Of a stretch of 64,000 nt of DNA, positions 9,701 to 19,300 are shown piece after piece. Source of the stretch: G963662905 sp965230045 (GTDB lineage Bacteria > Bacteroidota > Bacteroidia > Bacteroidales > WRLA01); NCBI GenBank assembly GCA_965230045.1, contig OZ245940.1, positions 2,604,001-2,668,000 on the forward strand, given 5' to 3'. The notes beneath the pieces were generated by a model. That model ran no database searches, had not been told where the DNA came from, and saw only the letters and a list, made by a program, of their open reading frames with translations. Position 1 is the first letter of the stretch, and the number at the start of each line of letters is the position of its first letter. The position numbers and the translations under genes are program-made.

Positions 9701-12546
9701 TTGTACCCCACGATTCCTCCTACATAATCATTAATGCCAATAAGGGTGCCGCTGATATAGCATTGTGAAATATCACCATCGTTGCTATAACCAATAAAGC
9801 CACCTACGTATTTATATCCTTTGATAAATGCATCCGGTAATCCGAGATTTTCGACAACATTACCAATCGCATCTGATTTGCCCATAAAGCCCACTTCATA
9901 TTCATGCTCCCTGTTGATCCACAGGCTGCTGATATCATGTTCCTGTCCATCATAAGTGCCTGAAAATTCATCGTTGGCATCACCGGCTCCAAAGGGCAGG
10001 AAACCACTGCCGCCACACCAAAAAGTAGTGCCCGAAGCATCAATATCGCAGGATTGGATATAATGATCGTCCCAGCGATCGGTTTTTTGCGAAATCCAGT
10101 AGAGGTCCGTAAGTCCGTCCACCACGTAAGGGTCTTCTGTGGTGCCGCTTCCATCCGGTTCTGTGCCATAAAGATCATATTCCTGCCAGCTCAGGAAGGG
10201 ATAGCCATCATTTACAATGGGGCTGATACCCCATATTCCGCTGCTGCTTTGGGTCATAAAATCCCAATCGCTTTGATATGATTCCTCTGCCCTGTATTGA
10301 TATTCCATTTGCATTTCCATGGTGCTCAAGCCATGGCTGTTGCCCCCGTCAGTGCTTTGCCCGGAGGCGTTTTTGTCGTAATAACAAGCTGTGGTTGAAG
10401 AAGAACTGTAACCGGTTAATCCACCACAATAATCACACGAACCTGTACAGCTTACCTCGCCTACATTATAGCAATAAGATGCATAACCGTATCCGAGAAG
10501 ACCTCCCACATAGTCCTCCTCTGCACTTACCTGGCCGATATTATAACAATTTTCTGCACTACCATATCCAATGAGGCCGCCAACATATTGAAGTCCACTT
10601 ATCTGCCCGGTATTGTAGCATTTAATGGGGCTTGTACTGCTGGTTCCAATGAGCCCTCCAATATATTCTGATGTTCCTGTTACATTTGCTGTGTTATAGC
10701 AATATTCTACAACAGCTTCGTTTTTGCCAATCAGTCCGCCTGCTTTGGTGTGGGCATCTATGGTCGCTTCATTATAACAGTGTTTGACTTCCGAAGAAGA
10801 GGCATTCCATCCAATCAACCCGCCAATGGTTGAACCATCGTGTAGTGTTCCGCTGCTGTAACAGTATTGCACCACGGTTGAGGCCGTTTTGCCGGCCAGG
10901 GCTCCGACGTATGCATTGCCGCTAATGTTTGCGTTGGTTATGCTCAGGTTTTCAATAGTAGCCCCATCTGTAGCACCAAAAAGGCCGACATAGTTTTCAT
11001 CACTGCTATAACTCGCATCACTGCGGTCGATGGTTAAATTGCTGACTGTATGATTGTTTCCTTCATAATGTCCTGCAAAGCCTGTGTTTTCGTTTCCTAT
11101 GGGGAAAAATCCGGCATTATCATACCAGGATGCGGCTGCCGAAGCATCTATATCCGTGCTTTGTTCATAGTATTTGTCCCATTCCTGTGAATATTGCGAC
11201 AGCCAGTATAAATGAGGCACCGTTGAGATTTCATAGGGACTGGCTTCTGTTCCGCTCCCTGATGGTGTGACTGCAAATTGATCATAGCCCTGCCATGCCA
11301 GGAACGGAAGGCCATCGTGATCAAAGGGGTTAATTCCCCAGATGTTATCGCTGCCGTTGGTGCTTTCGCCCATAAAATCCCAACCGGTAAAAGTGCCCTG
11401 CGTTTGCATTTCGCGATTGGTTATTGGATTTGCATTAGCTTGGGTATCATCACAGCCTGATGTTTCTTTATTATAATAATTTCCAGTGGAAGTGCCACTA
11501 TTCATATTTCCGCAAAAGCCTCCGTAATAACCTAAATGAGGCGATACCCCTCCTGTTGAATAGCAATTTGTAATGCTGCCTCCGTCATAAAAAACACCCA
11601 CAAAACCACCCAATCCATAAGTGTAGGTGTTATTTGACCCATTTCTTGATACATTACCTGAACTAAAGCAGTTGTCTATTTTTCCGGTGCTTCCGTCGAA
11701 ATATGCTACCGCACCGGCAAAGCCTCCTGCGCGGCCTTGATTCCCATTGTTGCAAGTGGCACTGCCCGTTGCATAGCATTGGGAAATCAGTCCTGCATTC
11801 CAACCCACGAAACCTCCAACATTACGCTCATCTGCAAATGCATTGCCTGTTGCATACGAATTAGTTATAAGGGGTTTGTTGTCGTCAATGTCATCATTGT
11901 GATATAACCTGCCGGCAAAACCGCCAACATTATAAGTACCGCTTACTGCTACATCAGCACCGCAATTATGCATTACAGATCTAAGCACTATATTGCCGGC
12001 AAGGCCGCCACTATTGTCATCTCCATAAACAGAGCCGCTTACAAAACAATCGTCAATGGTGCCGGTATAAAACGTTCCCGCCAAAGCTCCGGTTTGATTG
12101 CTTCCGTAAATTTCAACATCATTCAGGTTTACACCATCGATATCTGCATTTTTAAGGTATCCAAAAAACCCGATGTAGTTGGTTGTACTTCGATCGATAT
12201 AGAGATTGTCGATGGAATAGCCATCGCCATCGTAGCTGCCGGTAAATGAATGAGAGTGATCATATCCAATTGGAGAGAAACCTTCCTGATCTCCCGCATC
12301 CCAATTGGCAGAACCATCATTATCCCAGTCAACAGCAGTTTCATCATCTCCAAAATCAATATTAGCAGTTTGCATAAAGTATTTGCTCCAATCACCAGGA
12401 GTTTGTGATAAATAGATTAGATCATTTACCGTGCTTATTTCAATAGGATCACCTGATGTTCCAGCACTCGTATTATCAACATAGCCGGTTACTTGTGCTG
12501 AAATAGAACTTGTTACTACTAATAAAACGATTAATATATTTTTCAT
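6736..12546 (-). CDS. Giant GLUG-repeat surface protein with T9SS type A tail
   Basis: A 1936-residue protein with signal peptide MKNILIVLLVVTSSISAQ. It is dominated by four modules, starting near residues 20, 425, 800 and 1090. Each opens with a GTSGDPIEISTVNDLIYLSQ-like strand, then a W-x-x-Y-F-x-Q-T-x-D-I-D box, then FSPIG and FTGSYDGDGYSIDNL. Runs of GLUG repeats follow (about 25-35 residues, each with V/IGGLIGY or VGGFVG and C/SYSTG-like turns). These are typical of beta-helical adhesins and S-layer-like proteins. The C-terminal 430 residues are the shared middle domain plus sorting tail (ITLTDIAGRTLGVWGN, end TKKIIIR). The role is probably adhesion or cell-surface structure; no ligand can be inferred. 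Spacing from the small upstream gene is 73 bp on the same strand. Confidence 0.9.
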   Translation of the reverse strand: MKNILIVLLVVTSSISAQVTGYVDNTSAGTSGDPIEISTVNDLIYLSQTPGDWSKYFMQTANIDFGDDETAVDWDNDGSANWDAGDQEGFSPIGYDHSHSFTGSYDGDGYSIDNLYIDRSTTNYIGFFGYLKNADIDGVNLNDVEIYGSNQTGALAGTFYTGTIDDCFVSGSVYGDDNSGGLAGNIVLRSVMHNCGADVAVSGTYNVGGFAGRLYHNDDIDDNKPLITNSYATGNAFADERNVGGFVGWNAGLISQCYATGSATCNNGNQGRAGGFAGAVAYFDGSTGKIDNCFSSGNVSRNGSNNTYTYGLGGFVGVFYDGGSITNCYSTGGVSPHLGYYGGFCGNMNSGTSTGNYYNKETSGCDDTQANANPITNREMQTQGTFTGWDFMGESTNGSDNIWGINPFDHDGLPFLAWQGYDQFAVTPSGSGTEASPYEISTVPHLYWLSQYSQEWDKYYEQSTDIDASAAASWYDNAGFFPIGNENTGFAGHYEGNNHTVSNLTIDRSDASYSSDENYVGLFGATDGATIENLSITNANISGNAYVGALAGKTASTVVQYCYSSGTLHDGSTIGGLIGWNASSSEVKHCYNEATIDAHTKAGGLIGKNEAVVEYCYNTANVTGTSEYIGGLIGTSSTSPIKCYNTGQISGLQYVGGLIGYGSAENCYNIGQVSAEEDYVGGLLGYGYASYCYNVGEVSCTGSCDYCGGLTGYSSSSTTACYYDKNASGQSTDGGNSHGLSTMEMQMEYQYRAEESYQSDWDFMTQSSSGIWGISPIVNDGYPFLSWQEYDLYGTEPDGSGTTEDPYVVDGLTDLYWISQKTDRWDDHYIQSCDIDASGTTFWCGGSGFLPFGAGDANDEFSGTYDGQEHDISSLWINREHEYEVGFMGKSDAIGNVVENLGLPDAFIKGYKYVGGFIGYSNDGDISQCYISGTLIGINDYVGGIVGYNHGSALTNCYSQNSVSGHDYVGGLVGDLSYKYIKKCYSKGSVSGNSYTGGLIGNGTNWVEDSFWDTQTSGQVSSAAGTGKTTAEMTTQSTYTNAGWDFTTPIWGIDESENDGYPYLYWQTNIDPPPAGVEPTGNPREVSTLDHLLWICENNSSWGDNFILISDIDASATSTWNSGAGFSPIGTSSSKFTGNFNGQKHTISGLTINRPNQDYIGFFGYVNNGTINNITLTNVDISGDQYIGGLAAYLAGTTNISSCNVTGSVSGTYRVGGVIGYDYMSGIGTIEESSFNGTVEADGSNSGVGGFIGEKSGNSIIQKCSAEGTLTAAGRGCGGFVGWIDEGEINQSYSTVNVICNTSSYGRIGGFAGALSFYSNRAGEINNCYANGSVSAPNSTNTSYYGIGGFVGAYYQDNDNKVYNSYATGLVNAPNASNYVGGFSGEDHGIESSCGSGNFWNEETTGQDWSGCEGSGETGKTTAQMKTLSTYTNAGWDFVGETAHGTDDYWDMDESKVVKDGYPFLGYQETPMDWTGAVSSDWNDPDNWSKSLGVPTEHKDITIEATKSHAPEIPNDGASINDLTVNSGASLTVGDGGSLITYGTITNEGTISIEKTIADDGHWHFIAAPTNNAKASIFNGMYLQQWDEASKEWIDITEPDEDLSPAKGYSLWSPDGGKGDFTFTGTPNTGNQDISLDYHDNSEQNDGANLVGNPYPSYIDWDEVDGYGTKYTWNGADYDERTEAGAGDGSRYVAPMEGFFVVTGSSGNTFMLTNDMRTHNSAKKEATALSNGIVLSAISENYSDALYIVFDAAANENFELPRDAWKFISGTSGICQIWSQCPDGNLAVDVRPETESIQLGFANNEAGSYSIGAKEIADISTATLEDTKLNIFHDITQGAYTFDWSLTDDETRFKLHLNTTAVEEINGSAVQAYVAGSNIIIQSESPAESITLTDIAGRTLGVWGNAEQIPAPETAGVYLVMVESDNQQITKKIIIR

Positions 12547-12619
12547 AAAACAAATATTTTTTGTTGGTTTTCGATATTTGTAGTGTTAAAATGCTGTTTG
12601 ATGTTTGGAACCAATCCGT

Positions 12620-12844
12620 TTATTTCTCCATCTTTTTTCTGTACTCCCATACCTTCTTTCCGCCATAAGCCGCGCCCAAAGAAAGCAAAACAGCAATGCC
12701 ACTGCCAATGGGCGCACCACCGCCTACGGGATTGTTGTTGCCTGGTGTTGGTGCACCGCTACCATTGTTGGGTTCGGGTGGGGCTTGTGCGTTGATTGTT
12801 ATTGCGAACAGTGCAATTGCGATTGTAGCGATAAACTTTTTCAT
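12620..12844 (-). CDS. Small secreted protein with Gly-rich/TM/basic C-terminus
   Basis: A 74-residue protein: signal peptide MKKFIATIAIALFAITINAQ, a Pro/Asn/Gly linker, then PVGGGAPIGSGIAVLLSLGA, a hydrophobic helix, and a basic end (KKVWEYRKKMEK). The C-terminal order of Gly-rich motif, helix and basic residues resembles the layout of sorting tags such as PEP-CTERM, but the motif is different and no exosortase is visible here. A paralogue with the same layout is at 20004-20237, and both precede a giant T9SS gene on the same strand. The start at 12844 lies 20 bp from an inserted palindromic element. The function is unknown; it could be a membrane-anchored surface peptide. Its reality is supported by paralogy and by a conserved upstream region. 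Confidence 0.75.
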   Translation of the reverse strand: MKKFIATIAIALFAITINAQAPPEPNNGSGAPTPGNNNPVGGGAPIGSGIAVLLSLGAAYGGKKVWEYRKKMEK

Positions 12845-12863
12845 AGGTATTACTTTTATAGGT

Positions 12864-13068
12864 TTAACCTGAATAATTCACAAACCATTCTATTACGAAC
12901 GCAAATCGCTTCAACAGAAAGGAATGCTCTGTTTCCGGTGCTCAAAATAGCTATGGCTATTCCTGTGCGCCAAAAATATGCGCTCCCTTTCTCTTATTGC
13001 GTTTTGTGCTTGGTCACTGAGTATATCGAATGTGCTCATGACGAAATTTCATGAATTAATCAGGTTAA
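12864..13068. mobile_element. MITE-A copy 1 (IS1380-like ends), intact
   Basis: A 197-bp element (12868-13064) between two TTAA direct repeats (12864-12867 and 13065-13068). The ends are CCTGAATAATTCA and TGAATTAATCAGG, an inverted pair with one mismatch. The interior is an imperfect palindrome (AGAAAGGAATGC to CCCTTTCTCTTATTGC, with CAAAATAGCTATGGCTATTC between). No coding capacity. The right 131 nt are identical to copy 2 at 19746-19950. It lies in the leader of the small gene at 12844. Confidence 0.85.
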
Positions 13069-13089
13069 ATTGCTTTGTTGGATTAAACC

Positions 13090-13097
13090 CAAATATA
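13090..13097 (-). promoter_or_regulatory. Candidate -7 box TATATTTG of the small gene
   Basis: Reads TATATTTG on the minus strand, matching the Bacteroidota TAnnTTTG consensus. It aligns with TACATTTG at 20286-20293, upstream of the paralogous small gene. With MITE-A copy 1 inserted between, this box is about 245 bp from the start codon. The -33 box is not convincing. Confidence 0.4.
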
Positions 13098-13116
13098 AGC
13101 AAAATAAATGCATTAT

Positions 13117-13262
13117 TTGTCCAATTGGTGGACAAAAAACTGCACAAAAACTGCACAAAAGGGCGAAAATGGCAGTTTTTTTTGCGTTTTGGGATGTTTT
13201 GGGTAGAAAAGGTGATGATTCGGAGAAATAAATTACAAAACGGAGGATCTACTCATCCGATG
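13117..13262. repeat. Duplicated upstream region, copy 1
   Basis: About 145 bp strongly similar to 20313-20448. Both contain GGACAAAAAACTGCACAAAA, GCACAAAAGGGC, TTTTGGGTAGAAAAG, ATGATTCGGAGAAATAAATT and GGATCTACTCATCCGATG. Each lies upstream of one of the two paralogous small genes, so the promoter region and gene were duplicated together. The tandem CTGCACAAAAACTGCACAAAA could be a regulator site; this is inference. Confidence 0.75.
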
Positions 13263-13271
13263 ACCCCAAGT

Positions 13272-13304
13272 ACTCATCCGATGACTCCAAGTCATCGGAT
13301 GAGT
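13272..13304. repeat. ATCCGATGACT palindrome, copy 2
   Basis: Perfect 15-bp arms ACTCATCCGATGACT (13272-13286) and complement (13290-13304) around CCA. A lone half-copy precedes it (13251-13266). It lies beyond the 3' end of the giant gene at 13376. Confidence 0.85.
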
Positions 13305-13320
13305 GATTTATATGGTTTTG

Positions 13321-13374
13321 GTTTTTCTGATTGTTGTAGAGGCGCAAAATCTTGCGCCTCTACATCAGAAAAAC
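13321..13374 (-). terminator. Long hairpin after giant T9SS gene
   Basis: The inner perfect arms are TGTAGAGGCGCAA (13335-13347) and its complement (13352-13364). The outer arms GTTTTTCTGAT (13321-13331) and ATCAGAAAAAC (13364-13374) extend the stem, with a small bulge. It ends two bases from the TAA (13378-13376) of the minus-strand gene. The inner GTAGAGGCGCA hairpin is missing from the otherwise similar flank at 1715-1740, which suggests it is a small mobile palindrome. Confidence 0.7.
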
Positions 13375-13375
13375 A

Positions 13376-16300
13376 TTATTCCACAATGATCTTCTTCGTT
13401 ATACGCTTATGATCTGTTTCCACTGTAACCAGATACACGCCTGTGCTTGATGGTGCGGGGATGCTTTCTGTGCTTTTCCACACACCCAGCGTCCTGCCGG
13501 CAATGTCGGTGAGGGTGATGCTTTCTGCAGGGCTTTCACTTTGGATGATGATGTTGCCACCGGCCACATACGCCTGCACGGCACTACCGTTGATTTCTTC
13601 AACCGCAGTGGTGTTTAAATGCAGTTTAAAACGTGTTTCATCGTCGTTTAAGCTCCAGTCGAAGGTGTAGGCTCCTTGCGTTAGGTCGTGGAAGATATTG
13701 AGTTTGGTGTCTTCGAGGATCAGCTTGCTGAAATCTGTCATTTCATTGGCTGTGATGCTGAACGGGCCGCTTTCGCTGCAATAAAACCCGAGCGGGATCT
13801 GGTCGCATTGTGGCCTGCGGTCAATCGACAGCCTTTTGGTTCCTGTGAAGGAATACAGTTGGGGCACCTGCTCTGAAGAAGTGAAGAGTTTCCATGCATC
13901 GTACTGGAAATCGAAAGCTTCGGTGGTGTTTTCATCGAGGACGATAAAGAGCTGGTCGTAGTAATTGTTTTGCGCATCCACTTGTAGCTCAATGGAGTAG
14001 GGGAGTGCTGTTTTGTTTTTGTAGTAGTTTGAGCTTCCGCTGTGTGTGCGCTTGGCATTGTTGAGGCTGAATGTCCCGCTGCTTGCGGGTTTTATCCAGA
14101 AGCCTTGCATGGCAGGCACATATTGCACACCGGAACCTTCGCCATTGTTCCAGCTTTTGTTGTTCAGCGCTACAGGATCCCAGTAGTAAACGGCTCCGTA
14201 GCTGTCGTCTAACTGCGCCCAGTCGATGGGCGATGGGTATGGGTTACCGAGCAGGTTCCATGTGTTTCCTGTTATGGCATGGCTTTGATTGCCTGTATTG
14301 GGGTCGCCGGTAAAAGTATAGGTAGTACTGGTGGTTTCGGCCACGCTCCAGAAGGAATAGCCTTGTGCGGGTGTGAGCGTTGTAGTAAGGTTGGTAATAT
14401 CCTGCCAGCCTTCATCGTAATACTGCAGGTAATTTCCTTCGAACATTGCCGCCGTAGCATTGCTGACAGGTGATGCAATCAGGTGCCAGATGTCATCAGT
14501 AATGCTGCGTTCTATATTGATGGTGCCGTTGTTATTGATCGTGCCATTGGTAATGAGCGATCCGCCGGGATTGATGGTGAGTACAGCATTGGCATTGACA
14601 GTGAGATTGTTGCATGTTGCACCAACAGCTGAGCTGATTATGGGGTCATTGTCCTCATCGGGGATAAGCACATTGTCTGTAAGTTCGTTCGGTACTTCAT
14701 TATGAGCCCAGTTGGTGGCAGTATTCCAGTCGGTACTTGTGCGGCCTGCCCAGATGTATTCGCCTTCATCGCCGAAAAACCATCCTGTGTTGTTTCCGTT
14801 ATCTGTGGAATTGGTCGCATATATCGTATTGCCGCTGTTTTGGGAATCGGTAACATCTGTATAGCTAACATTAGCATTTGTAACATTAATAGATGCAGCA
14901 TTGCCCGCTGCAGTGGCTGAAATCACCACAGGATTTTCTGAGGTGCCTGTGATATTAAAATAGTTGGAAACAGTCTGGCTTTTGCCTTCTTCTGCATCAA
15001 ATTTTAATGTTTTACCGGCTGTATTGCAGGTAAAGTTATAAAATCCTGTGCTTCCGCTGATTATTGAAGTGCCTGTCCCATAAAATATTACGGTTCCATC
15101 CTGATGTGAATATGTTCCGTTATTGGTCCAGTTGCCGCTAACATTGATGCTTCCATAAGTGTTAGCCCCTTTAAAAGAAGCTCCTGAAGCAATGGTAATA
15201 TTTCCGGCATACATATTACCTGATGAGTAATCAGAAACAAAACCTCCCTGGTTGATGAGCAGGTTTTCTAAAGTGATGTCCGGGTTTGTCCATTCAACAA
15301 AGCCATTGGCAAGAGTGAGTGTGCCCAGCGCATCCGTGCCTCCAATGTCATCGGCTAATTTGATCATCCAATCTGAATTTAGTGTCAAATTACCAGTGCC
15401 TCCGGCGCCGCTATTGATCGTGCCGTGGAAATAGATCGCCATATTGGGCGGTGGTCTGTTTCCTTCAACCGTAAGCGTTACGCCATCATTAATCACCAGG
15501 TTGTCATAAATATCTATTCCATGAGAGAATGAATTTATGGTAGCATCACCGGTAATGGTAGTCCTGCGGAGTACAATATCACCCGCGGCTTTCGCATCGG
15601 AAGTTTGCAATGTGCCCTGCAGGCTTACAGCAGATGGACCCGTTTCCGCTATGGAAATGCCTCCTTCAAAGCTGAATTCATCCGAGGTGGCATCGCCTAA
15701 AGTTAGGGTTCCTGTATTTTGAAAATTCACGGCATTGGCAATCGTCGTTCCATCGCCCTTCAAGATTAGATTGAAGTTCTCGTTGGAGGTTGTAAGGCTG
15801 TTGGTGATTACAGCATCCGTTGCTGTTTTTGTAGCACCGCCGGAAAAAGCAAGTGTATGATAGGTGCATCCATAAACCGATTGGTCTGCAGTGCCTTTAT
15901 ATTCTGTTGTTCCTGTGCCACAGGTGAATGTGCCCAGGCCACTTACTGTTCCTCCCAGTTCGAGTGCAGCGGCTCCAATAAATATAACGCTGCCTCCTGT
16001 GGCGTCGAAAGCACCGTTGGCGGCATATGTGCCCGTGCTGAGCGTAAGGCCTCCGTTGATATCGGTATTGCCCTCTGCTGTGAAATTATTTGCCCCAATA
16101 GCGAAGGTGCATGCCCAATCAAGATACAAATCCCCTGAGATGGTAGTGGAAGCACCAAGGGTAAGCCCTTGTTCATTCAAAATCTGTACATTAACACATC
16201 CGCTTGCCGGTAATTCATGGGTGGTGGTTGTTTGTGATGAACTTACATCGGAATATATTAGGCTTGAGGAGCTGCCATAGGAAAGGGTGGCACCGCTGGA

Positions 16301-19300
16301 AACCGTTAATGTTCCACCATCCATATCCAGTGCGCCGTTAACAGTAAGGTCAGTTCCATCGCCATCGGCAATGGTTAATGTATATCCTGAGTTGATAACA
16401 AGAGAAGCACCGGATGCAACAATTGTCTGGTCGATTTCCACATCTGAAGCAATAGTTACCGTTGCTCCGTCAACAATTGTCACTAAGGCTGAATTTCCCA
16501 CAGTAGGTGCAATGTAAGTATCCTCATAAAATCCATCAATGGTTAGGGACCGGGTCCAGGTATAATCAGCAAAATCCACGTCCCATTCACCGCCATCAGC
16601 AGTTGATTTATAGTAATATAAAGTGTAGTTTTCTGAATAAGCTCCAATACTGGTATTTTGATTTGCAGCCCGAACTACTCCACGTTGATCGGTATAAGAA
16701 TCATCAATTAAAGGACTGTTGTTCCAGTTGTTGGCAGGTGGGATTCCGGATGAACTACTTGCAGCTGCAAAGCTTCCCTCAGTAAGTGCAAGCGTTTGGG
16801 TTGGACCACCGTTTTCTGCCAGGTTTGCAGATAAGTTTAATGAACCTTCGATACTGCCACCATCATGATTCCAGGTATTTCCCGATCCACTATAAATATA
16901 GTTGCTGGCAGCAGTAAAAGTTTTACCAGCTCCTGTAGAACTTCCATCTTGATACTCAACAACATTGTAACCATTGTCGGTCAATGTACCTGAACTATAA
17001 TAATAGTCATTTTGAGCGGCTCCGTTGTTAATAGTATTTCCGGAAAGGATTGTATTTCTGGCAGTAAGTGAGCAAATCGAGTTTTGAATCCTGATTCCAC
17101 CACCCGCATTATTCTCGGTAACTACATTCCCGGAGACAGTAGAATTTGATATTGTAACATTGGAAGCATATGTTGCGTGGTAGGAGTCAATCAGGATACC
17201 TCCACCACCTGATGTAGCGGTATTTCCATAAATAGTTGAATTTGCAATTTCCGTTGTTGCAACACCATTGGCTGAACCAACAATCATAATTCCTCCACCT
17301 TCACCCGAACAAATATTTCCAGAAATAAGAGAATTATTAATGGAGTAAATCCCGCTCCAGCCATATATGCCTCCACCATCATCTGTAGCAACGCATGATG
17401 AAACGGTTGAATTGTTTATAGTGGTTTCTACATCACCCGATCTTATAGCAAAAATACCACCACCAAATGCAGCCTTTGATCCTGAAACGGTTACTTGATT
17501 TAATACCAATGCCCCTGCTTTATTATAAATACTTCCACCCCATCCTGGTTCTGTATCGCCATGGCTGGAAATATCACCACCTTTGATGGTTAGATTGGAG
17601 ATATTAATCGTTTTTCCAGTAGCTTCGATCATGAAAACACGGGAATCTGTAGTTCCTGGTGTAGTCACCTGAACAGTTACAGCATCTGCAGATGAACCTG
17701 TAAGGGTAATATCATCCGTAAGTTCAACTTCCTGTGCGACCGAAGTAGTTCCATCTGCAAATGTTTTTGTAGCCTCGCTTGAGCTTCCTGAAAAAGATAC
17801 AATATTATAATCAACAGCTGCAACAGTTTGATTTCCACCATCGTATGTAACAGTTGAAGTTGCCTTGGTAAAAGTTCCCAAGCTTGTGACTGTTCCGCCA
17901 AGGTTTAATGAACCTGCATCAGTAAAGGTTAGATTTCCGCCTGTTGCATCGAAGTTGCCATTCGCATCAAGGTTTGCCGTACCAATGCTTAGTGTTCCAT
18001 TGATATCAAGGGTTCCGTCTGATGTAAGGTCTGTTCCATCGCCATCGGCAATGGTTAATGTATATCCTGAGTTGATAACAAGAGAAGCACCGGATGCAAC
18101 AATTGTCTGGTCGATTTCCACATTTGAAGCAACAGTTACCGTTGCTCCGTCAACAATTGTCACTAAGGCTGAATTTTCCACAGTAGGTGCAATGTAAGTA
18201 CTCTCATAAGATCCATCAATGGTTAGGGACCTTGTCCAGGTATAATCAGCAAAATCCACCTCCCATTCACCGCCATCAGCAGTTGTGCGGTAATAGTACT
18301 CGGTAACAGGTTGAACAACTGATTGTAAAGTCGGATAACCATTATTAACATCGGGACTAATTTGCCAGACAGTATTGAAATTCCAATTAGTAAAGGTGTT
18401 TTGGGTTGTCATTTGAGTGGTGTTTTTAGCTGTTGCAGAGTTTTCTCCTGATGTAGTTTGATTAGAAGCTTGGCTATCGAAGAAGTTGTGGGTATAAGTT
18501 GGATAAACTACGTCTTCTCCACAAAAGCCTTTATCATCTGGGTCATCATCCCCAGTATAATAAACACTGCCTATGCTGTAACAATTTTTAATAGTGAGTG
18601 ACCCACCATCTTGGTAGACATAACCGCAAAAACCACCAAATGTTCCTTCTGACCAATGGGTGCGAGTAACATCTCCAAGTGAGTAGCAATTTTCAATAGT
18701 GATTGATTCACCACGTACACGACCCACTAAACCACCAGTCATTTCGTACCCAGATATCACATCACCAGTAGCATAACACTCAGAAATATGTCCACCTGTG
18801 TACATATTGCCAACTAATCCCCCAGCGTAGCCACCACCCCCGTCAGTAGCGGAGACATTACCTGTGGCAAAACATCTTGAGATTGAACCATCATTGTAGC
18901 CCACTAAACCACCGATATTTTTGCTTTTATAACCATAAACAGTAGCTGATGAATATGAGCTCTCTATTGAACCATGGGATAATCCTACAAGGCCTCCGAA
19001 ATAATAAAGACCTGAAACATCGGCATTACCTGTTACGTTACCGGAGCTGGAGCAATTACTTACTTCTGATTCGGATGTATTTAGCCTGCCGACTAAAGCA
19101 CCTACATGTCGATATCCCAAAAAATCACCATTTGAAGTACATCCTGATATGCTTGTAGTGCCAGTACTATATCCTACAATTCCACCTATATAATTAGAAG
19201 TACTATAGCTTCCATTAACATATGCATCTACTAAATTAATGTTTGTAAGTGTTGCATTATTAGTTTTTCCAAAGAGTCCTAAATAGCTGGCAGAACTGGT

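Noticed and set aside
6736..12546. Regular repeats as a possible CRISPR or minisatellite
   Set aside because: The repeats are protein-level GLUG units of uneven length inside one open frame, not constant DNA repeats with unique spacers.
12605..13054. Open frame of 149 codons across the small gene and MITE-A copy 1
   Set aside because: It runs antisense through the paralogue-supported small gene and then into a palindromic element; nothing supports coding.
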